DNA of 64,000 nt from Algimonas porphyrae. GTDB lineage: Bacteria; Pseudomonadota; Alphaproteobacteria; Caulobacterales; Maricaulaceae. Positions within the stretch are counted from its first letter, which is position 1. Every line of letters starts with the position of its first letter. The translations under genes were made by a program, and so were the position numbers. Under the pieces are notes generated by a model. That model was not told where the DNA came from, did no database searches, and saw only the letters and a list, made by a program, of their open reading frames with translations. The stretch is taken from positions 186,001-250,000 of the forward strand of contig NZ_CP163424.1 in assembly GCF_041429795.1 (NCBI RefSeq). Reading direction: 5' to 3'. Shown here in pieces: positions 51,393-59,660 of the stretch.

Positions 51393-53381
51393 CTACTGAC
51401 AGGCAATACATTCCTCATAATCGGTCGGTGCAGCCGCCTCCATGGCGGCCTCCATATCCGATTTTGGTGATTCGGAACCGGCGAACCCGGCCCGCTGTAC
51501 CGATTTGGAACGGCAGTAATAGAGCGATTTGACGCCTTTTTCCCAAGCCTGCCAGTGCAGCATGTGGAGATCCCACTTATCGATATTGCCTGGCAGGAAG
51601 ATATTGAGCGACTGCGCCTGACAGATCAGCGGCGCGCGGTCGGCTGCATGTTCGATCACCCAGCGCTGATCGATTTCGAACGCGGTCTTGAAGGTGTCCT
51701 TTTCGTGATCCTCCAGGAAATCCAGATGCTGGACTGAGCCTTCGGCTTCTAGAATATTGGCCCAGATGCCATCCGTATTTCTGCCGTGACGTTCCAGAAC
51801 CTCTTCGAGAAACTTGTTGCGCACGGTGAATGAGCCAGACAGCGTCTTATGGGTGTAGATATTGGCCGGGATCGGCTCGATGCCCGCGGACGTACCGCCG
51901 CAGATAATGGAAATGGACGCGGTCGGCGCGACGGCCATCTTGTGCGAGAAGCGCTCCATCTTGCCGGCGTCGGCAGCATCCGGACAAGCACCGCGCTCAT
52001 GGGCCAGCTTGACGCTGGCGGCATCGGCCTGGCTGCGAATATGGTTGAACAGACGCATGTTGAGCGACTTGGCCATGGCGCTCTCAAATGCCACGCCCTT
52101 CTTCTGCAGCAGCGAGTGGAAGCCCATCAGGCCGAGACCGACGGAGCGTTCGCGCATGGCGGAGTAGACCGCATCACTCATGCCGTCCGGCGCCCGGTCG
52201 ATAAAGTCCTGCAGCACATTATCGAGCATGCGCATGACATCTTCGATGAAACCCGGCTGGTCTTTCCACTCATCATAGGTTTCAGCATTGATCGATGACA
52301 GGCAGCAGACAGCGGTACGGTCGCGACCGAACTGGTCCTGACCTGTGGCCAGCATGATCTCAGCACAGAGATTGGATTGCTGCACTTTCAGCCCGACATC
52401 GCGCTGATGTTCGGCCAGCTGGCGGTTCACCGTGTCGGAAAAGATCAGATAGGGCTCGCCCGTCTGCAGGCGCATCTCGATGATCTTCTGCCACAGGGCG
52501 CGGGCACTGACGGTCTTGATGACCTCATCCGTTGCCGGGCTGCGCAGAGCGAATTCCTCACCGTCGCGCACGGCCTCCATGAACTCATCCGTGATGTTCA
52601 GACCGTGATGCAGGTTCAAGGACTTGCGATTGAAATCGCCGGATGGCTTGCGGATTTCCAGGAATTCCTCGATCTCCGGATGGTGGATGTCGAGATAGAC
52701 CGCCGCCGAGCCGCGTCGCAGGGAGCCCTGGCTGATGGCCAGTGTCAGGCTGTCCATGACCCGAATGAAGGGAATGATGCCAGACGTCTTGCCGGCCCGG
52801 CCGATCTTCTCGCCGATCGAGCGCACGCCGCCCCAATAGGTGCCGATGCCGCCACCGTTGGACGCCAGCCAGACATTCTCGTTCCAAGTGCCGACAATGC
52901 TCTCAAGGCTATCGTCGACGCTGTTGAGGAAACAGGAAATCGGCAGGCCGCGACCGGCACCGCCATTGGACAGCACTGGCGTGGCGGGCATGAACCAGAG
53001 TTGGCTCATATAATCATAGAGACGCTGCGCGTGGGCGTCGTCATCGGCATAGACGGCGGCGACGCGCGCAAACATGTCCTGATAGGACTCATCGGGCAGG
53101 AGATAGCGGTCGACGAGGGTTTTCTTGCCGAAATCCGTCAGCAGCGCATCGCGCGTGCGGTCCTGTTTCGGGGCACGAGCGCGCGGCTTGCTGCTGGCGG
53201 CCTTGGGCTTTTGTCGCGCAGTCTTGCCGCTGCCGCCGCCCAGAGGCGGGCTGCCCATCTGATTCGGATTGGGCATGGCGGCGCGGGCCATCAGCGCATC
53301 GACGGCATGCTGTGCGCTTTCCTGGGCCTCCATCTCGGCCACGTCCAGATCCTTGCCAAACTCGTCTTCGCTCATGCTCAT
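51393..53381 (-). CDS. nrdA: Class I ribonucleoside-diphosphate reductase alpha subunit
   Basis: 662 residues. Motifs are WFMPATPVLSNGG, PISCFLNSVDDSLES, the catalytic N-x-C-x-E in QQSNLCAEIML, and the C-terminal redox pair in YEECIACQ. An Ala/Lys-rich low-complexity N-terminus (ARQKPKAASSKPRARAPKQ) precedes the fold, and no ATP-cone is evident. It reduces ribonucleotides together with NrdB, which is not adjacent. The start MSMSEDEF at 53381 is chosen over a 66-codon-longer frame that crosses the promoter. Two NrdR boxes lie upstream. Confidence 0.95.
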   Translation of the reverse strand: MSMSEDEFGKDLDVAEMEAQESAQHAVDALMARAAMPNPNQMGSPPLGGGSGKTARQKPKAASSKPRARAPKQDRTRDALLTDFGKKTLVDRYLLPDESYQDMFARVAAVYADDDAHAQRLYDYMSQLWFMPATPVLSNGGAGRGLPISCFLNSVDDSLESIVGTWNENVWLASNGGGIGTYWGGVRSIGEKIGRAGKTSGIIPFIRVMDSLTLAISQGSLRRGSAAVYLDIHHPEIEEFLEIRKPSGDFNRKSLNLHHGLNITDEFMEAVRDGEEFALRSPATDEVIKTVSARALWQKIIEMRLQTGEPYLIFSDTVNRQLAEHQRDVGLKVQQSNLCAEIMLATGQDQFGRDRTAVCCLSSINAETYDEWKDQPGFIEDVMRMLDNVLQDFIDRAPDGMSDAVYSAMRERSVGLGLMGFHSLLQKKGVAFESAMAKSLNMRLFNHIRSQADAASVKLAHERGACPDAADAGKMERFSHKMAVAPTASISIICGGTSAGIEPIPANIYTHKTLSGSFTVRNKFLEEVLERHGRNTDGIWANILEAEGSVQHLDFLEDHEKDTFKTAFEIDQRWVIEHAADRAPLICQAQSLNIFLPGNIDKWDLHMLHWQAWEKGVKSLYYCRSKSVQRAGFAGSESPKSDMEAAMEAAAPTDYEECIACQ

Positions 53382-53515
53382 TATGCTCTCAGTCCCCCAG
53401 ATTCCCAGATCGTTGCCGATCAAATCGTCCCTTTTTCGTCCGAAACATCCCCGCAACCCGGTTTTGACACGGGCTCGCCTCTGTTTTTCGTGGTGAGACG
53501 AAGCAGGGAGCTTCT

Positions 53516-53563
53516 GACTACATATAGTGTCGCGCTCCCTCAATACGTCAACACCTTGTGTGG
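53516..53563. promoter_or_regulatory. Tandem NrdR boxes upstream of nrdA
   Basis: Box 1 is 53516-53531 (minus strand GACACTATATGTAGTC). Box 2 is 53548-53563 (minus strand CCACACAAGGTGTTGA). Both fit the ACACwATATwGTGT-type NrdR consensus, are 16 bp long and start 32 bp apart, the spacing usual for cooperative NrdR binding. The box nearer the gene overlaps a TATATG that could be the -10. The rest of 53382-53860 holds no gene that I can see. Confidence 0.75.
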
Positions 53564-53860
53564 TTCCCATGGACATCACAAGGCTAACAACTCGTTAAGG
53601 TCTTGGATTCGCGACAAAGATTTCGCCCCGCCGTCACAGAATTGTCATGGGTTAAAAAACGGGACCCACTCTAACCCTTTGAACCTATTGCAAGAATCGA
53701 AACCGAAACGAAAGCGGTCGCTGTCCACCTCTGTGTGAACGAGGGTGTATAACCATCCCGCCTGCGCAACGATTCTCCACAGGTGGTCATGTATGACGGC
53801 AAGGCTGCGCGGCGATGTCGCAGCCACAGCGCATCGGCACCGGAAACAAGCAAAAAAAAA

Positions 53861-53884
53861 GGGACCTATATACCTAACTAGCCA
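53861..53884 (+). repeat. Left terminal inverted repeat of the IS1595 element
   Basis: Pairs with 56846-56869 at the right end (22 of 24). The inner part TAACTAGCCA (53875-53884) also pairs perfectly with TGGCTAGTTA at 53903-53912, making a subterminal hairpin just before the transposase start. Confidence 0.85.
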
Positions 53885-53926
53885 GATTTACCTTGCCATG
53901 CTTGGCTAGTTATGTTCTAAGGCGGC

Positions 53927-54847
53927 ATGTCCGACCTTAGCCTCTTCCAGTTTTTCGAGCGCTTCCCAAACGAAGAGGCGTCCCGCCTTTATTTCGAGAA
54001 CCAGCGCTGGGCCGGCAAGCCCACTTGCGGCCACTGCGGAAGCGAAGATGTTTCCGAGTGCAAAAACCACAAGCCCATGCCCTACCGTTGCAAGTCGTGC
54101 CGCAAGCACTTCTCCGTCCGCACAGGCACGGTATTGGCAGAGAGCCGCCTTCCTCTCCAGAAGTGGCTCATGGCCATGTACATGATGACCACGGCCCGCA
54201 AGGGTATCTCCAGCGTCCAGATGGCCAAGGAGCTTGGCGTCACGCAGAAGACCGCGTGGTTTCTTGCCCAGCGCATCCGCGAGACGTGGATGGCCAACGG
54301 CGACCAAGGCCCGATGAATGACGACGTGCAAGTCGATGAGACCTTCATGGGCGGCAAAGAGAAGTCCAAGCACGCATCCAAGAAGCTGAATGCGGGGCGC
54401 GGTACGGTCGGCAAGTCTGTCGTGGTCGGGATGCGTGATCAGGACGGCCAGGTTCGCGCCCAGCACGTCGCCAACACGCGCAAGCACACCCTTCAAGGTT
54501 TCGTCCGCGCCAATGCCCCGGAGGGCGCTCGCGTCACTACAGACGAAGCCGCGTCCTATGTCGGCCTAGAGCGCCACGGCTACACTCACGCTTTCGTTCG
54601 CCATAGCGCTGGCGAGTATGTGCGGGACCAAGCCCACACGAACGGCATTGAGAGCTTTTGGGCGCTGCTCAAGCGCGGCCATTACGGCATTTACCACTAC
54701 ATGAGCACCAAGCACCTGCATCGCTATGTGACGGAGTTCTCGCACCGCCACAACACGCGCTGCCTTTCTACTCTAGACTTCATCGCCGGAACTATCGCCA
54801 ACGCTGCAGGGAAGCGGTTGACTTACAAGGACCTAATCAATGCCTAG
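53927..54847 (+). CDS. IS1595-family (ISXO2-like) transposase
   Basis: 306 residues. An N-terminal zinc ribbon (CGHCGSEDVSECKNHKPM, then YRCKSCRKHFSVRTGT) is followed by an HTH-like region (GISSVQMAKELGVTQKTAW) and the ISXO2 DDE-type core (VQVDETFMGGKEK, VTTDEAASYVGL, AHTNGIESFWALLKRGHYGIYH). These match the IS1595 family. The length is usual, with no frameshift, so it could be active. Its end overlaps the start of the P63C gene by 8 bp. Confidence 0.95.
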   Translation: MSDLSLFQFFERFPNEEASRLYFENQRWAGKPTCGHCGSEDVSECKNHKPMPYRCKSCRKHFSVRTGTVLAESRLPLQKWLMAMYMMTTARKGISSVQMAKELGVTQKTAWFLAQRIRETWMANGDQGPMNDDVQVDETFMGGKEKSKHASKKLNAGRGTVGKSVVVGMRDQDGQVRAQHVANTRKHTLQGFVRANAPEGARVTTDEAASYVGLERHGYTHAFVRHSAGEYVRDQAHTNGIESFWALLKRGHYGIYHYMSTKHLHRYVTEFSHRHNTRCLSTLDFIAGTIANAAGKRLTYKDLINA

Positions 54848-55859
54848 AGAGATCGAGCCGCTGAATGTCGATTTCGACGCCCTGGCTAAAGCTGTGACAA
54901 ACGGCAGCAATCCGCCCCTTGAGGAAGAGCGCCTTGAGAAAGAAGCAGGGGCAATACCCGATAATGTTGCCACTCATAAAGGGACGCTGCGCATCGGCGA
55001 AGTATCGATTCCATGCGCAGTGCTTAAGGATGGCCGCCGGGTCTTATCAGAAAATGGTATTGCAGAGTCGCTAGGCGGCCGAAGCGGCGCAGCAAAGCGC
55101 CTGAAAACAGAGTTCGAGAGCGGCGGGGCCCATATGCCTGTATTTCTCGCCTCTCGAAGCCTTCTTCCTTTTATAACCAAGGAGTTACTTGACGGGCCCC
55201 TCAAGCCGATCACTTATCGCCATGGCGAAAAGGAGCGTGAAGTTACAGGCTACCCTGCGGAAGCTCTGCCAGAAATTTGTAATATCTGGCTACAGGCGCG
55301 TCAGGACGGCCTGCTGAATCCGCAACAAGCAGACAGGGCCCAAGCAGCCGAAATTGTGATGCGTGGTCTTGCTGAACTAGGTATTGTCGCGCTCGTTGAC
55401 GAGGCAACGGGCTATCAATCCGTTCGCGACAAGGACGCCCTGCAAGCGATCCTAGATAAGTATTTGCAGAAAGAGTTCGCGGCATGGGCTAAGAGATTCC
55501 CGGACGCATTTTATCGAGAGATATTCCGGCTGCGCGGATGGAACTGGAATGCCATGTCGGTAGCGCGGCCAGGTGTCGTAGGTAAATACACGAACGATAT
55601 TGTTTATGAACGTCTAGCACCGGGTATTCTTGAAGAGCTCCAGAAACGTAATCCTACCACCGAAACAGGTGTCCGGCGGCAACGCCATCATCAATACCTT
55701 ACCGATGATATTGGTCACCCAGCGCTCGCGCAGCATCTTCACGCAGTCATCGGCTTGATGCGCGCATCTGCGACTTGGGATCAGTTCAAAGCGATGCTTG
55801 ATCGGGCTTTCCCGAAAAAGGGGCAGCAACTGCATCTGGTATTGAACGAGGACGGCTAG
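54840..55859 (+). CDS. P63C-domain protein (passenger of the IS1595 element)
   Basis: 339 residues. The C-terminal half carries the P63C pattern: EFAAWAKRFPDAFYREIFRLRGW, RPGVVGKYTNDIVYERLAP, GILEELQKRNP, RQRHHQYLTDDIGHPALAQHLHAVIGLMRAS. P63C proteins occur on phages and mobile elements, and their function is unknown. The N-terminal half has a recognition-type segment DGRRVLSENGIAESLGGRSGA. The start overlaps the transposase gene, so it is translated with it. Confidence 0.85.
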   Translation: MPREIEPLNVDFDALAKAVTNGSNPPLEEERLEKEAGAIPDNVATHKGTLRIGEVSIPCAVLKDGRRVLSENGIAESLGGRSGAAKRLKTEFESGGAHMPVFLASRSLLPFITKELLDGPLKPITYRHGEKEREVTGYPAEALPEICNIWLQARQDGLLNPQQADRAQAAEIVMRGLAELGIVALVDEATGYQSVRDKDALQAILDKYLQKEFAAWAKRFPDAFYREIFRLRGWNWNAMSVARPGVVGKYTNDIVYERLAPGILEELQKRNPTTETGVRRQRHHQYLTDDIGHPALAQHLHAVIGLMRASATWDQFKAMLDRAFPKKGQQLHLVLNEDG

Positions 55860-55872
55860 CCGCTTAGCCCTA

Positions 55873-56262
55873 CTATCCGTCAGGACCAAAGAGCCCTTTC
55901 AGCACAATCCCAACCAGACCAAGTGTTGCGACAGCCGTGCTCCCTGCGATAATACCCAGAACCGTGTCAGAGAGATCGAAACTCTCGCACGCTCCCTGAA
56001 GGAGCAATAGGACAAAAACCCCTATGCAGTAGACACAGACGAAAGCGAACACGTTTTTCGCGTAAGGCTCCATAAGTCGCGCCCGAGCCTCAACAAGCAG
56101 GTTTTCATCGCGTAAACGCTTATTCTCGCCTTGCGCGTTGCTGAGATCAGTTTGAAGCTGAGCAACCAGTTCAGCATAAAACTCGCTCTGAGACTCGTCG
56201 AAATCAGTTTCGGGCGGCTCGTTGGATACACCGCCGATGTCTTCAGGACGGAATCCGCTCAT
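55873..56262 (-). CDS. Small membrane protein, candidate toxin of a Panacea-type module
   Basis: 129 residues. An acidic N-terminus and a coiled coil (ELVAQLQTDLSNAQGENKRL) are followed by two membrane helices (VFAFVCVYCIGVFVLLLLQ and VLGIIAGSTAVATLGLVGIVL). No family is recognised. Its ATG overlaps the stop of the Panacea gene by 4 bp. Panacea antitoxins are known to pair with many unrelated toxins, including membrane proteins, so this is a candidate toxin. Gene order antitoxin-then-toxin is usual. Confidence 0.7.
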   Translation of the reverse strand: MSGFRPEDIGGVSNEPPETDFDESQSEFYAELVAQLQTDLSNAQGENKRLRDENLLVEARARLMEPYAKNVFAFVCVYCIGVFVLLLLQGACESFDLSDTVLGIIAGSTAVATLGLVGIVLKGLFGPDG

Positions 56263-56756
56263 GCCGTGGCTTTAGAACTCCGAAGCAAATCTGTGTAATG
56301 TTCTATAATATCATCGTCGCTAATGTCTGTGTTGCGACCTTTTTGATACGCACGGTACCATGGTGTGTCCGGCAAGTGGGTCAGTTCGGAAAGTTTGAAG
56401 GCACTCAACCTACCGTATCTGCGAAACACCTGCTCTACGACGGCATTTTCATCAACGCTCAATCTTGCGCGATAAGGCTCGCCAGTCGGCTTATCCTTTT
56501 CAAAAAGCCACTGACTTCCACGATCGCGCTCGCTGATAAGACGCGGAATGTTTTGCGAGCCCCATCGCGAGATATGATCGCGAAGATACGTCTCGACCGG
56601 GCCTAGGTCCCACGCCTTATAGGTCTCATCGACAAGCCGCTCTCCGTTGATTGCAAGATTGAAGCCGTTGGCAATGAACGCCAGCTTCTGCAACTGCATT
56701 TGCGAGAAAGGGCGTCGTTTGAGGAACTCATTGGCTATCGCTACTGATTGTGCCAT
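56259..56756 (-). CDS. Panacea-domain (SocA-like, DUF4065) protein, candidate antitoxin
   Basis: 165 residues with the Panacea/SocA/GepA pattern: FSQMQLQKLAFIANGFNLA, ETYKAWDLGPVETYLRDHI, and LSAFKLSELTHLPDTPWYRAY near the end. Panacea proteins act as antitoxins to diverse toxins and as adaptors for proteolysis. A perfect 18-bp palindrome lies 23 bp upstream of its start. The gene is inside the IS1595 element with its partner. Confidence 0.88.
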   Translation of the reverse strand: MAQSVAIANEFLKRRPFSQMQLQKLAFIANGFNLAINGERLVDETYKAWDLGPVETYLRDHISRWGSQNIPRLISERDRGSQWLFEKDKPTGEPYRARLSVDENAVVEQVFRRYGRLSAFKLSELTHLPDTPWYRAYQKGRNTDISDDDIIEHYTDLLRSSKATA

Positions 56757-56778
56757 CGTTTGCTCACATCCACTACGC

Positions 56779-56796
56779 GCAGGACATGAGTCCTGC
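56779..56796. promoter_or_regulatory. Perfect palindrome upstream of the Panacea gene (possible operator)
   Basis: GCAGGAC-ATGA-GTCCTGC: 7-bp arms with a 4-base centre, 23 bp ahead of the Panacea ATG. Its position fits autoregulation of a toxin-antitoxin promoter. Confidence 0.5.
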
Positions 56797-56845
56797 CCCG
56801 ACTCGTGTCAACTCCAATAGCTAGCCAATCGCTGCGCCCGGAAGT

Positions 56846-56869
56846 TGGCTAGCTAGGTATATAGGCCCC
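56846..56869 (-). repeat. Right terminal inverted repeat of the IS1595 element
   Basis: Pairs with 53861-53884. A subterminal hairpin is also present here: TAGCTAGCCAA (56818-56828) with TTGGCTAGCTA (56845-56855). Confidence 0.85.
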
Positions 56870-56870
56870 C

Positions 56871-56900
56871 AAAAAAAGGCTCCCCCTCTCGGGAGAGCCT
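56871..56900 (-). terminator. Rho-independent terminator of the TonB-dependent receptor gene
   Basis: On the minus strand: AGGCTCTCCCGAGAGGG, then GGAGCCT followed by T7. It lies 28 bp after the receptor stop. The T run coincides with the border of the IS1595 element. Confidence 0.85.
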
Positions 56901-56928
56901 CAAACGTGCGCAAATCGATCCTGCGCGC

Positions 56929-59436
56929 TTAATAGGTGATTCGCAGCCTTGCGCCGACCGAACGCGGCGGCAGCACGTTCGTCCGGAACGACCGCACCGT
57001 CAGGCCGCTGGGCGCCTGACTGGACAGGCTTGTGCCAGTCACGGACGTCTCGGAATAGTCGTCGAACAGATTGTCGACATAGACGGTCAGGCGCCAGTTA
57101 TCCTCACCATAGCCCGTCGCGACATTGACGCGCGCATAGCTGGGCAGGGTGAGCGAGCTGCCCCTGCCGCCCGTGCGCGACAGGACGGAGGACTGATAAG
57201 TCAGCGCGGCGTTGGCAAACCAGTCGCCATTCCAGAAGGGCTGCTCATAATCTCCGAAGACGGAGAACTGATGCTTGGGCGAACCCGGCAGGCGGTCACC
57301 CACCTGACCATCTTCGAACGCCGTGCCAAAGCCCGGCGGTGTGATGGTTCGAACCAGTGACGGCACGGCTTCTGAGAGCTCACTATCCACATAGGAGTAG
57401 TTGCCCCGCAGATTGAACCGGTCGGTCACGGCCCAAGAGCCCAGCACTTCGAGACCTTTGGACTCGGCAGCACCCGCATTCACCGTGATCGGCAGGTTGG
57501 CGTTGACAGAGGCTGACGCTACCTGCGGGTCTTTCCAGTCAATGAAATAGGCCACGACATTCAGCGTCAGATCGCCGTCGAGCCACTGCGTCTTGGCCCC
57601 GATCTCGAAATTGTCGACCGTGTCGGGGAAGAACTCCCGCTCATTGATCTGCGCAATATCTCCAGCATTCGGGCCGAATTGCTGTCCCGGCGTCAGGCCG
57701 CACTGACCCTGTGGCCCCGGCACGAATACATCCGGACAGGGCGCAAGGCCGTTAGACGCACCAATGCGGTAGCCCTGACTGAAGGTCGCATAGAGGGTGG
57801 CGGCGTCGGACACTTCATAGGAGGTGTTGAGCTTGAACAGCTCGCCCGAAAACTCCTGATTGAGCCCCAGCGGATAGGTCGAATCCCGATCGGCTGCCTC
57901 CAGCGAGAGGCCGCACTGCCCGGATGGACAGCCGAAATAGGGGAAGAAGACGGTCGTCTGCGGGTTGACCGGATCGGGGAATGCGTCCGCCGTATCCAGC
58001 GTATAGTTATAGACTCGAATACCGCCCGTGACGTCCCAGCGATCCGTCAGCTGATAGCCGATCTCGCCGAATACGGCCTGTTCGACCAGTTCGGAGCGCC
58101 CGACCGCATAATATTCCAGATCATTGAGCTGCGCCGACGTTCCGGGCCCGAAGGCGAAGTCGCCAAAGCCCGGCGTGAATTCGGAGCTGATGCCGACATT
58201 ATTCGCCTGATTGTAGAAATAGCCGACGATCCAGTCGAGCGGGCCTTCATTCTGGGAGACGAGACGGAGTTCCTGATTGATCCGCTCCGACTTCTCTTCT
58301 TCCAGTGTAAAGCCGGTAAAGGTCGGGAAGGTTTCATAGGAATATTCCAGACTGATCAGAAGATCGGTCTGATCGCGCTGACCGTAGAAATTTTCTTCCG
58401 AAATGCCTGTGGCCGAGGTCAGCTCGGCAAAACCGAGATCCGCCGTCACTTCAACGGCCCATAACTCCGTATCGAGCTTGGCCGGTTCGACCACGCGCAG
58501 CGGCGCTTCATATTCGCCCGCCGGTACGGGGCCGCGCAGGCCGGAAGTCGTTCGACCCCCATTCTTGGCGACCTGGCCGTAATAAGTCAGATTGACATCG
58601 AGCCAATCCGTCGGCTGAGCCCGCAGGCCCAGACGATAGGTCTGTACCTTTTCATAGTTGGCGTCTTCGACACGGAGCAGATTGGCGTCGACATCCGCCT
58701 GATTGGTAAAGTCCGGGTCGGGATTGAAGAAGCCCGGCAGACGGCTGACGAATGGGTAGTCGATGAAGCCCTTATCGTCGAGAACATCGACATTGCCCCG
58801 CAGAGCCAGACGTTCGCCGAGCGGCACATTGACGGTAAAGCCAATATCCGTCGAGATACCGTCGCCTTCCTTATAGCTATAGGCATCGGCGCGGGCTTCG
58901 ACGCTATAGTCGTCAAATTGTGGCCGCTTCGGAATGTAGCGGATCGCACCGCCCATCGTACCGGCACCATAGAGCGTCCCCTGTGGGCCGAGCAGAACTT
59001 CGACCCGCTCCAGATCGTTCAGACGCAAATCGACAAAAAGCGGGATTTCTCCGATGTAAGGGGATACGGTTCCGCCTCCGTCCGATCCGGCACCGCCGCC
59101 GCCGCCCGAGATCGGGTCGGCATTCAGACCGCGCACAACGATCCGGTTCCCGTCGCGTCCGCCCTGATCGACGATATTGATGCCCGGAACGAATTCGATC
59201 AGTTGCGCAATGTCGCCAAAACCCTGTTCTTCGATCTGGGCGGCACCGACCGCCGCAATATTGAATGGAATGTCCTGGATGGACTCTGCGCGACGCGTCG
59301 CGGTGACGATGATTTCGTCATCTGCACTGGCGCTTTGCGCCAGAGCGGGCGCGGCGAGCGAGCCGCTCGCCAACAGGCCGACAAGACTCGCCGATGCGCA
59401 GAGCGCCGATCGTCGCCGTGTGATGGATGGAAGCAT
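56929..59436 (-). CDS. TonB-dependent outer-membrane receptor
   Basis: 835 residues from MLPSITRRRS at 59436. A signal peptide (LVGLLASGSLAAPALAQ) and TonB box region (DDEIIVTATRRAES) precede the plug (about 60-190, GINIVDQGGRDGNRIVVRGL, LGPQGTLYGAGTMGGAIRY) and a 22-strand-type barrel ending RSVGARLRITY. A Gly-rich insert (SGGGGGAGSDGGG) lies in the plug. Ligand unknown; the SusC/CirA-type plug is typical of alphaproteobacterial receptors for large organic substrates. The ORF extends 54 codons upstream without a signal, and that extension is rejected. The divergent neighbour is a TPR-sulfotransferase. Confidence 0.93.
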   Translation of the reverse strand: MLPSITRRRSALCASASLVGLLASGSLAAPALAQSASADDEIIVTATRRAESIQDIPFNIAAVGAAQIEEQGFGDIAQLIEFVPGINIVDQGGRDGNRIVVRGLNADPISGGGGGAGSDGGGTVSPYIGEIPLFVDLRLNDLERVEVLLGPQGTLYGAGTMGGAIRYIPKRPQFDDYSVEARADAYSYKEGDGISTDIGFTVNVPLGERLALRGNVDVLDDKGFIDYPFVSRLPGFFNPDPDFTNQADVDANLLRVEDANYEKVQTYRLGLRAQPTDWLDVNLTYYGQVAKNGGRTTSGLRGPVPAGEYEAPLRVVEPAKLDTELWAVEVTADLGFAELTSATGISEENFYGQRDQTDLLISLEYSYETFPTFTGFTLEEEKSERINQELRLVSQNEGPLDWIVGYFYNQANNVGISSEFTPGFGDFAFGPGTSAQLNDLEYYAVGRSELVEQAVFGEIGYQLTDRWDVTGGIRVYNYTLDTADAFPDPVNPQTTVFFPYFGCPSGQCGLSLEAADRDSTYPLGLNQEFSGELFKLNTSYEVSDAATLYATFSQGYRIGASNGLAPCPDVFVPGPQGQCGLTPGQQFGPNAGDIAQINEREFFPDTVDNFEIGAKTQWLDGDLTLNVVAYFIDWKDPQVASASVNANLPITVNAGAAESKGLEVLGSWAVTDRFNLRGNYSYVDSELSEAVPSLVRTITPPGFGTAFEDGQVGDRLPGSPKHQFSVFGDYEQPFWNGDWFANAALTYQSSVLSRTGGRGSSLTLPSYARVNVATGYGEDNWRLTVYVDNLFDDYSETSVTGTSLSSQAPSGLTVRSFRTNVLPPRSVGARLRITY

Positions 59437-59660
59437 GGTTTTAACCCCTTTATCTTTTTGAAATTGTCCCTTCGCACGCCTGCCTAGCGTCCAAACCCTT
59501 ATCTGGCAGAGACCAAAGTTCATAAAAGCATCACAAACGCCCTGTTTTCCGCCAAGTGATGCAGAAAGGTCACATTTTTGGGCGTTTTTGCCTTCCAATG
59601 ATGCAATCTGTACATCATGCGCCCTTCAGATCGGCCAGATGAAGCTATGAGAGGCATATT

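Larger units (their letters stand above)
53859..56870. mobile_element. IS1595-family element with passenger genes
   Basis: Terminal inverted repeats: GGGACCTATATACCTAACTAG at the left (from 53861) and its near-complement TAGCTAGGTATATAGGCCCC at the right (to 56869), 22 of 24 matching over the full arms. A-rich flanks (nine A to the left, CAAAAAAA to the right) are consistent with an 8-bp target duplication, the size usual for IS1595. Inside are the transposase, a P63C-domain gene on the plus strand, and a Panacea-domain/membrane-protein pair on the minus strand. The element sits between nrdA and a TonB-receptor gene. The exact left border is uncertain by two or three bases because of the A run. 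Confidence 0.85.

Noticed and set aside
52377-53738. Plus-strand ORF of 453 codons
   Set aside because: Antisense to nrdA and running across its promoter.
53730-53790. DnaA-box-like sites (GTGTATAA and TTCTCCACA) ahead of nrdA
   Set aside because: Each differs from the consensus at one position and they are far from the promoter; insufficient for a call.
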